A stretch of DNA of 52,360 bases from Cryobacterium algoritolerans (GTDB lineage: Bacteria > Actinomycetota > Actinomycetes > Actinomycetales > Microbacteriaceae). A model generated the notes under the pieces. The model was not told where the DNA came from and did not search any database. It was given only the letters and a program-made list of their open reading frames with translations. The DNA is taken from positions 1-52,360 of the forward strand of contig NZ_SOFP01000081.1 of assembly GCF_004402785.1 (NCBI RefSeq), read 5' to 3'. Below, in pieces: positions 34,839-40,856 of this stretch (the stretch's first letter is position 1; the number at the start of each line of letters is the position of its first letter). The translations under genes were made by a program, and so were the position numbers.

Positions 34839-36069
34839 CGGCGAACTCCGCGAGCACGGCGGCGAGCTGGGCGACGGCCCAGTCGATGTCCTCTTCCGAG
34901 ACCACGATGGGCGGGGCCAGTCGCACGGTCGACCCGTGGGTGTCTTTCGCGAGCACGCCCCGCTCGAGCAGGGCCTCACAGACCGCACGGCCGGAGGCCA
35001 GGGTCGGCTCGATGTCGAACCCGGCCCAGAGTCCGGCGCCGCGCACGGCGATGACCCCGTGGCCGATCAGGCCCGTTAGTCCGGCGTGCAGTCGGGCGCC
35101 GAGAACGCGCGCACGTTCCTGGTACTCGCCGGTGGCGAGCAACTCGACGACGGCGAGCCCGACCGCTGCTGCGAGCGGGTTGCCGCCGAAGGTGGACCCG
35201 TGTTCGCCGGGCCGGAGCACACCGAGCACGTCCTTGTTGCCGACCACGGCGGACACCGGGACGATGCCGCCGCCGAGCGCCTTGCCGAGCAGGTAGAGGT
35301 CGGGGACGACGCTGACCAGGTCGCAGGCGAACGTTGCACCCGTGCGGCCGAGGCCGGATTGGATCTCATCAGCGATGAACAGCACGTTGTGGCGGGTCGT
35401 GATCTCGCGCACCGCGGGGAGGTAGTCGGCGGGTGGCACGACGATGCCGGCCTCGCCCTGGATCGGCTCGAGCAGCACGGCGACGGTGTTCTCGTCGATC
35501 GCGGCCTCGAGCGCGGCGGCGTCCCCATAGGGAACCGTGCGGAACCCGGGAGTGAACGGGCCGAAGTCTTTGCGGGCGGATTCGTCGTCGGAGAAGCTGA
35601 TGATCGTGGTGGTGCGGCCGTGGAAGTTCTCGCCGGCCACGACGATGTTGGCGAGGCCCGCGGCGACGCCCTTGACCCGGTAGCCCCACGCCCTGGCGAC
35701 CTTGATCGCCGACTCGACCGCTTCGGCGCCGGTGTTCATCGGCAGGACCATGTCCTTGCCGGCGAGCTTGGCGAGCGCGGCGACGAACGGGCCGAGCTGG
35801 TCGTTGTGGAAGGCGCGGCTGGTGAGAGTGATCCGGCCGAGCTGGGCGCGCGCGGCGTCGAGAAGCACGGGGTTGGAGTGCCCGAAGTTGACCGCGGAGT
35901 ACGCGGCCAGGCAATCCAGGTATCGCTTGCCGTCGACATCCGTCACCCAGGCCCCGTCGCCGGACGCGACGACGACGGGCAGCGGATGGTAGTTGTGCGC
36001 TGCGTGCTCGTTCTCGAGGGAGATGTAGTCGCCCTGGTCGAGCTTGCGGCCGGCCTTCACCTCTGTCAT
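34831..36069 (-). CDS. rocD: Ornithine aminotransferase
   Basis: A 412-residue class III PLP aminotransferase converting ornithine and 2-oxoglutarate to glutamate-5-semialdehyde and glutamate. Features: YLDCLAAYSAVNFGHSNP, PMNTGAEAVESAIKVAR, NIVVAGENFHGRTTTIIS, FIADEIQSGLGRTG, and the PLP lysine in LLGKALGGGIVPVSAV. ATG 36069 overlaps the DDAH-like gene stop (ATGA), so the two are co-translated. The product equilibrates with P5C, which the dehydrogenase at 44.8 kb can oxidise to glutamate. Confidence 0.94.
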   Translation of the reverse strand: MTEVKAGRKLDQGDYISLENEHAAHNYHPLPVVVASGDGAWVTDVDGKRYLDCLAAYSAVNFGHSNPVLLDAARAQLGRITLTSRAFHNDQLGPFVAALAKLAGKDMVLPMNTGAEAVESAIKVARAWGYRVKGVAAGLANIVVAGENFHGRTTTIISFSDDESARKDFGPFTPGFRTVPYGDAAALEAAIDENTVAVLLEPIQGEAGIVVPPADYLPAVREITTRHNVLFIADEIQSGLGRTGATFACDLVSVVPDLYLLGKALGGGIVPVSAVVGNKDVLGVLRPGEHGSTFGGNPLAAAVGLAVVELLATGEYQERARVLGARLHAGLTGLIGHGVIAVRGAGLWAGFDIEPTLASGRAVCEALLERGVLAKDTHGSTVRLAPPIVVSEEDIDWAVAQLAAVLAEFAAA

Positions 36070-36929
36070 CGGCGCAGCTCCAGCGTGCAGCACTTCACGC
36101 CGCCGCCGCCGAGCAGCAGCTCGGACAGGTCGACACCGATCGGGTTGTAGCCGCGCTCGCGCAGCTGGCGCTCGAAGTCCTTTGCCCGGGCCGCGATGAC
36201 CACGTTGTAGCCGTCGGAGTAGGAGTTCAGGCCGAGGATGGCGGCGTCCTCCTCGGTGGCGATCACGGCATCCGGGTAGCGCTCGCGCAGGATGGCCAGG
36301 CTGGGCTCGTCGAACGCGCTGGGCAGGTAGGCGATATCGCCGGTCCCTGAGCCTGTCGACGGGTCGAGCACGGCGATGGCCGTGTCGAGGTGGTAGAAGT
36401 TCGGGTTGATCAGGTTGAGTGTGATAACCGGGCGGCCGTAGATCGCCGACAACTCCTCGTGGCTGTTCGAGGCGCTGCGGAAGCCGGTGCCGGCCAGGAT
36501 GACGTCGCCGACCAGCAGGAAGTCGCCCTCACCCTCGTTGATCTCCTCCGGCACGCGCACGTCGAAGCCGTTGTCGCGGAACCAGTCCATGTAGGCCGGG
36601 CCCTCCGGCTGCCGCTCGGGGTAGGTGAAGGCAGCGCCGTAGGCGATGTTGTCGATGACGAAGCCGCCGTTGGCCGCGTAGACCATATCGGGCAGGCCGT
36701 CGATCGGGTCGATCAGGTGCACGTCGAAGCCGAGGCCGACGTAGGTGTCATAGAGGGTCTGCCACTGGGCAACCGCCAGCGACGTGTCGGTGGGCACGGC
36801 CGGGTCCATCCAGGGGTTGATCCGGTAGACCACGGTGAAGTAGCTGGGCTTGCACATCAGGATGGTGCGCTTGAGCGCAGTGCGCACGGGTGCCTCTGGC
36901 GAGACGAGCGCGTCGAGATTGGTCGACAT
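36066..36929 (-). CDS. DDAH-like guanidino hydrolase (dimethylargininase family)
   Basis: A 287-residue member of the amidinotransferase/DDAH superfamily. KRTILMCKPSYFTVVYRINPWM opens the fold, GEGDFLLVGDVILAGTGFR holds the acidic and arginine residues, the catalytic His is in NFYHLDTAIAVLD, and the catalytic Cys is probably Cys280 in GGGGVKCCTLELRR. ATG 36929 has AAGGAG upstream. Coupling with rocD suggests it makes ornithine or citrulline from arginine or a methylated arginine, but substrate is unproven. The segment DPSTGSGTGD is encoded by a dispersed repeat (about 36340-36370). Confidence 0.85.
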   Translation of the reverse strand: MSTNLDALVSPEAPVRTALKRTILMCKPSYFTVVYRINPWMDPAVPTDTSLAVAQWQTLYDTYVGLGFDVHLIDPIDGLPDMVYAANGGFVIDNIAYGAAFTYPERQPEGPAYMDWFRDNGFDVRVPEEINEGEGDFLLVGDVILAGTGFRSASNSHEELSAIYGRPVITLNLINPNFYHLDTAIAVLDPSTGSGTGDIAYLPSAFDEPSLAILRERYPDAVIATEEDAAILGLNSYSDGYNVVIAARAKDFERQLRERGYNPIGVDLSELLLGGGGVKCCTLELRR

Positions 36930-37313
36930 TGGGGCTCCTTCGTCTGCGTTCCGCCGCTGCGGGCGAGACGGAACGCGGGGTGGATGGCGGACCAGGTCAC
37001 TCACGAGAGCCCTGCCCGACTGAAACCGAACACCGTGCAGGGACGCCGCTCCCAGTCTCACACAGCATGATTCGGTATTTCCTGCTAATTCACGCTGGAT
37101 TCCTGCGTGCTCATTGGCCGCCGCGCACGGAACCGAACGCACCAGGCCATACCCGGCAGTGGCGGGCGGCGGGGTCCGTCCCGACACGGATGCCCGCGGT
37201 GGCCACCGGTGGGTACGGAACACCGCGCAGGTATCTAGTGATTCCCGCTGTTGGGCGCAAATTTGCTGCGCCAATACCCCCGCGAGCGCAACGATCTCAC
37301 CTAGACTCACGGA
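36930..37313. promoter_or_regulatory. Divergent regulatory region of ddaH-rocD and asnC
   Basis: A 384-bp gap without a credible gene. AT-rich patches at 37066-37100 and 37231-37275 probably hold promoters. TTGGGCGCAAATTTGCTGCG (from 37251, continuing CCAA) is a near-palindrome suitable for an AsnC/Lrp dimer. TAGACT at 37302-37307, 6 nt before the asnC ATG, is its likely -10. Confidence 0.55.
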
Positions 37314-37751
37314 ATGGACAACCTCGATCGTGGCATTCTCGATCTTCTTCGCCGGAATGCCCGAGCCGGCTACGGCGATATCGGCTCGGTTGTCGGCCTG
37401 TCGGCATCGGCCGTGAAACGCCGAGTCGACAAGCTCGTGGCGGACGGCATCATCCGCGGTTTCACGATCCAGGTCGATCCGGCCATCGATGGCATGAGCA
37501 CGGAGGCCTACGTCGAGTTATTCTGCCGCGGCACCGTCGCGCCCGACGAGTTGCTGCGCATCCTCTCCGGCGTGCCCGAGGTGGTGGACGCCGGCACGGT
37601 GACCGGCAGCGCCGACGCGATCGTGCACATCCGAGCGCGCGACATTTCGGGGCTGGAGGCGGCCCTCGAGAAGGTGCGGCTGGCTCCGAACGTGGACCAC
37701 ACCCGCAGTGCGATAGTGCTCTCCCGCCTGATCCACCGCGCCGCCGAGTAA
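37314..37751 (+). CDS. AsnC/Lrp-family regulator
   Basis: A 145-residue regulator: N-terminal HTH (ILDLLRRNARAGYGDIGSVVGLSASAVKRRVDKLVADGII) and C-terminal RAM ligand domain (VVDAGTVTGSADAIVHIRARD). It is divergent from the DDAH-rocD pair. The same arrangement (AsnC gene facing a DDAH-like gene and rocD) is known in Mycobacterium tuberculosis (Rv2324 next to Rv2323c-rocD). It probably responds to an amino acid such as arginine or ornithine and activates the pair. Confidence 0.92.
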   Translation: MDNLDRGILDLLRRNARAGYGDIGSVVGLSASAVKRRVDKLVADGIIRGFTIQVDPAIDGMSTEAYVELFCRGTVAPDELLRILSGVPEVVDAGTVTGSADAIVHIRARDISGLEAALEKVRLAPNVDHTRSAIVLSRLIHRAAE

Positions 37752-37814
37752 CCCAGCCTCACCCCACCCCACACTCCCCGCGCCCACCGCGCCCCCGAAC
37801 ACCCCGGCGCAGTC

Positions 37815-37875
37815 CGCGAGAGTGCACTTTTCGCCCCTTCGCCACCGCTGAGAGGGCCAAAAGTCCACTCTCGCG
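37815..37875. repeat. 61-bp palindromic element, copy 2
   Basis: Arms CGCGAGAGTGCACTTTT (37815-37831) and 37859-37875 pair with a single mismatch around a 27-nt loop. Arm length, loop length and most arm bases match copy 1 at 24555-24615. It again lies between converging genes. Confidence 0.88.
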
Positions 37876-37909
37876 AGTGGGGAACGAGGGCGGGGAACGA
37901 GGTGGGTGG

Positions 37910-38680
37910 CTAGGTGATCGGGACCGGGCGCTGGGTGACCGGGGCGAGGAACCGGATCAGACTGACCGCGGCGATCGACCCGGCGCAGAGGATGCCGGCC
38001 AGCACCACGATCTGGAACCGCCCGGCCTCAAGCGGGCTGGCGCCGCCGAAGATCGCGCCGACGAAGGCCCCAGGCAGCGTGACCAGGCCGGTGGTCTTCG
38101 TCTGGTCGGTCGACGGGATGATTGCGAAGTAGACGGCCCGGCGGGCGAGCTCCCTCGTCGATTGACGGGGCGTTGCCCCGAGCGCGAGCCAGCCCTCCAC
38201 CTCGTTCCAGTGCTCGGTCACGGCCTCGCCGAACCGTCGGCCGGACAGGGTGGCGATCGACATGGCATTGCCGATGACGATCCCGCCGAACGAGAGCACG
38301 TACCGCGGGGAGAATTCAATCGCACCGACGGAGAAGACCACGCCCAGGGTGACCAGGATCCCGAGTCCCATCGACACGGCAACCCAGCCGAAATGCCGCC
38401 GGCTGGCGCCTATCCGGCGGTTGACCGTGCTCACCGCCGCGACGAACATCACGGTGAGGCCGACGCCGACCCAGAACGGGTCGGAGATGATCCCGCTGAG
38501 GATCAGGCTGATCGCCGCGAGCTGCAGGGCGCCGCGCAACAGGGCGAACGCCGGGGCGAACGGATGCGGCACCCGGTAGGCCCCGAGCATGAGCGAGACG
38601 ACGGCGATGAGCACCAGGATGCCGACCAGGCTCGGCAGGAGCCCCGCCAACTTGGCGGGGAGGTCGCTGGGCCAGGTCAC
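37910..38680 (-). CDS. UPF0014 / FetB-type ABC permease
   Basis: A 256-residue membrane protein with about seven hydrophobic segments. The family signature region STDQTKTTGLVTLPGAFVGAIFGGASPLEAGRFQ is intact and LRGALQLAAISLILSGI opens the core. In E. coli FetB pairs with the ATPase FetA to export iron. No ATPase gene is adjacent here, so the partner must be encoded elsewhere. TAGGCT lies 6 nt before GTG 38680, indicating a likely leaderless start. Confidence 0.87.
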   Translation of the reverse strand: MTWPSDLPAKLAGLLPSLVGILVLIAVVSLMLGAYRVPHPFAPAFALLRGALQLAAISLILSGIISDPFWVGVGLTVMFVAAVSTVNRRIGASRRHFGWVAVSMGLGILVTLGVVFSVGAIEFSPRYVLSFGGIVIGNAMSIATLSGRRFGEAVTEHWNEVEGWLALGATPRQSTRELARRAVYFAIIPSTDQTKTTGLVTLPGAFVGAIFGGASPLEAGRFQIVVLAGILCAGSIAAVSLIRFLAPVTQRPVPIT

Positions 38681-38730
38681 CCTCAGAGCCTAGCGACCGG
38701 AGCCTCTTCGGTCCTCCGCCGCCACGCAGC

Positions 38731-38784
38731 CCGCGGCGCGCTCCCGCGTCACCACACCCCGCGGCGCGCTCCCGCGTCACCACA
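38731..38784. repeat. 26-bp direct repeat, period 28
   Basis: Two identical 26-bp copies (38731-38756, 38759-38784) containing GCGCGCTCCCGCGTCACC lie in the 201-bp gap between the UPF0014 gene and the DUF1905 gene. Partial further copies of CGCGTCAC follow. No gene is seen here. Confidence 0.85.
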
Positions 38785-38881
38785 GCCGGGTCACAGCACA
38801 CGCGTCACAAACACCCCGCTCCGCCAACACAGCACACCCCGTGCCGGCGCACCGCCGCCCGGTCGCGGCCCCGAGGCAGGG

Positions 38882-39334
38882 CTATGCCGCTGGGTACGGC
38901 GTTGTTAATTCGGCGAGCGCGGCGAGGATGCGACGCTGCCGAGTCTCGTCAGCCGTCGCGCCCTCGACGGCCAGCACGTGCCGGCGCTGGTTGCTGTAGG
39001 ACAGCGCCTCGAAGGCGACGCGGGCGCCGGGCTTCGCGTCGAGCAGTGCGGCGAGGTCCGCGGGTACCTCCACCTCGCGGGGTTCGGTGTCGAGAGTCAG
39101 GTCCACCTCGATCTCCTCCCCCGCTGCCACCTCGGCGCGGGCGCGGTTCTCCTCGCTCATCGCGATCATGAAGGCGCCGCGGTAGGGCGCGACCGAACTG
39201 CGGTGGCTGTACACGCCGATGGTGACGACGACCGGATACCGCCTACCGGCACCCAGGGAGGCGAACACCTCGTCGGGCACGCGGATTCCGGTGGCGGTCT
39301 TGCCGCCCAATTCGAGCACGGTCGTGAATCTCAT
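38882..39334 (-). CDS. YdeI/OmdA-associated DUF1905 protein
   Basis: A 150-residue protein. The first ~95 residues form the DUF1905 barrel (FTTVLELGGKTATGIRVPDEVFASLGAG, then PVVVTIGVYSHRSSVAPYRGAFMIAMS, then EEIEVDLTLDTEPREVEVP). The C-terminus matches bacteriocin-protection/OmdA helices (LDAKPGARVAFEALSYSNQRRHVLAVEGA and TRQRRILAALAEL). The molecular function is unknown. It is divergent from the YtrA-type regulator. Confidence 0.85.
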   Translation of the reverse strand: MRFTTVLELGGKTATGIRVPDEVFASLGAGRRYPVVVTIGVYSHRSSVAPYRGAFMIAMSEENRARAEVAAGEEIEVDLTLDTEPREVEVPADLAALLDAKPGARVAFEALSYSNQRRHVLAVEGATADETRQRRILAALAELTTPYPAA

Positions 39335-39423
39335 GAGACGAGTAGGCCCCGCCGCCGACCCGAACTTTCCCTTGGCGGGTCACCCTCGGTACATTGATGC
39401 ATAGTCCGCACAAAGGAGTCCCC

Positions 39424-39792
39424 GTGCCCATGATCCTGATGCTTGACCCGCATTCGCCGACGCCGCCGTTCGAGCAGTTGCGCATGCAGGTGATCGAGGG
39501 CGTGAGCAGCGGAACGTTCGCCCCCGGCGATAAGCTGCCGACCGTGCGTCGCCTGGCCGAGGACCTCGGCCTGGCCGCGAACACGGTCGCCCGCGCCTAC
39601 CGCGAACTCGAGCACGACAAGGTGATCGAGACGCGGGGCAGGCTCGGCTCCTTCATCGCCGCGACCGGGGATGCCACGCACAAGCAGGCGCAACTGGCCG
39701 CGATCGCCTATACAGAGCGGGTGCGGGCGCTCGGGTTGGGCGAGGCCGAGGCGCTCGGAATCGTAGCGGTGGCCCTGGGCATCCGCCCGTAA
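39424..39792 (+). CDS. GntR-family regulator, YtrA subfamily
   Basis: A 122-residue short GntR protein: winged helix GTFAPGDKLPTVRRLAEDLGLAANTVARAYRELEHDKVIETRG and a ~45-residue dimerisation tail, the YtrA pattern. GTG 39424 has AAAGGAG at proper spacing. YtrA regulators usually control ABC transporter operons, but none is adjacent; its target is unknown. Confidence 0.9.
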   Translation: MPMILMLDPHSPTPPFEQLRMQVIEGVSSGTFAPGDKLPTVRRLAEDLGLAANTVARAYRELEHDKVIETRGRLGSFIAATGDATHKQAQLAAIAYTERVRALGLGEAEALGIVAVALGIRP

Positions 39793-39803
39793 CGAAACGG
39801 CCG

Positions 39804-40856
39804 CTACCGGTACGACGCCGCGAGCCGCCGGAAGCCCTCGTCGAGGGTCACCTCGGGCACCCAGTCGAGGTCGGCGCGGGTGCGGCGCTGGTCGAACCAG
39901 TGCGCAGTCGAGAGCTGCTCGGCCAGGAACCGGGTCATCGGCGGCTCGTCGGCGCCGGGGCGCACCTGCCAGGCCGCCTCGATCAGCGATCCCGCGCCGC
40001 GGGCGAGCGCCGCGGGTACCCGCCAGGCCGGGGCAGGCACCCCCGCGGCCGCGCATATGCCGGCGAGCAGCTCGGCCACCGGCCGCGGCTCCCCGTTGGT
40101 GACCACGTAGGCGCGCCCGTGCACGCCGTCGGCATGCTCCAGCGCCGCGGCGATGGCCGAGGCGGCGTTGTCCACGTAGGTCGAGTCGATCAGGGCCGCG
40201 CCGTGGCCGAGCAGCGGCAGCCGGCCCGAGCGGGCCCGGTCGACGATGCGCGCCACGAGCTGGGTGTCGCCCGGGCCCCAGACCAGGTGGGGGCGCACCG
40301 CGACCACGCGCAGCCGCGGCGAGTCGGCGGCGAGGGCGATCAGCTCGGCCCGCGCCTTCGTGCGGGCGTAGTCGCCGCGAGCCCGGTCGGGGTCGGCCGG
40401 GAGTGCATCCTGGCCGACGATGGATGCCCCGGCGTGCGCCACCGAGGGCGACGACACGTAGACGAAACGGCAGGCGCCGGCATCCGCAGCCGCGGCCAGC
40501 AGGGTGCGGGTGCCGCCCACGTTCACGGCCTCGAAGTCGGCCGCCTCTCCCGCGAGGGACACTTTGGCGGCGAGGTGCACGACGGCGTCGATGCCGTCGA
40601 TCGCGCGGGCGACCGCCGCAGGGTCCTCGACCGAGCCGAGCCGGTCGATCACCCCCGGAACCCCGGACGCACGGCGCTGGAAGGTGTACACCTCATGCCC
40701 GGCCGCCACGATCCGGGCGGCGACGGCGCGGCCGAGGAACCCACTCGCGCCGGTGACGAGCACCGTGAGCAGCGGGGGCTCGCCGTGCGGGTGCAGCGTC
40801 GCCGTGCGGGCGGCGGGACCCACCCGTGTCGGCCCGGCTCCGGCGGGGGCAGTCAC
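39804..40856 (-). CDS. oleD: OleD-type NAD(P)-dependent 2-alkyl-3-ketoalkanoate reductase
   Basis: A 350-residue extended SDR of the 3-beta-HSD type. The Rossmann motif is VLVTGASGFLGRAVAARI; the active site is VYVSSPSVA with Tyr-Lys in DYARTKARAEL; RPHLVWGPGD and TYVDNAASA are family hallmarks. In long-chain olefin synthesis OleD reduces the beta-keto acid made by OleA to the beta-hydroxy acid. GTG 40856 overlaps the OleBC stop by 4 nt (GTGA). It is the last gene of oleA-oleBC-oleD, and its 3' end converges on the YtrA-type gene. Confidence 0.88.
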   Translation of the reverse strand: MTAPAGAGPTRVGPAARTATLHPHGEPPLLTVLVTGASGFLGRAVAARIVAAGHEVYTFQRRASGVPGVIDRLGSVEDPAAVARAIDGIDAVVHLAAKVSLAGEAADFEAVNVGGTRTLLAAAADAGACRFVYVSSPSVAHAGASIVGQDALPADPDRARGDYARTKARAELIALAADSPRLRVVAVRPHLVWGPGDTQLVARIVDRARSGRLPLLGHGAALIDSTYVDNAASAIAAALEHADGVHGRAYVVTNGEPRPVAELLAGICAAAGVPAPAWRVPAALARGAGSLIEAAWQVRPGADEPPMTRFLAEQLSTAHWFDQRRTRADLDWVPEVTLDEGFRRLAASYR

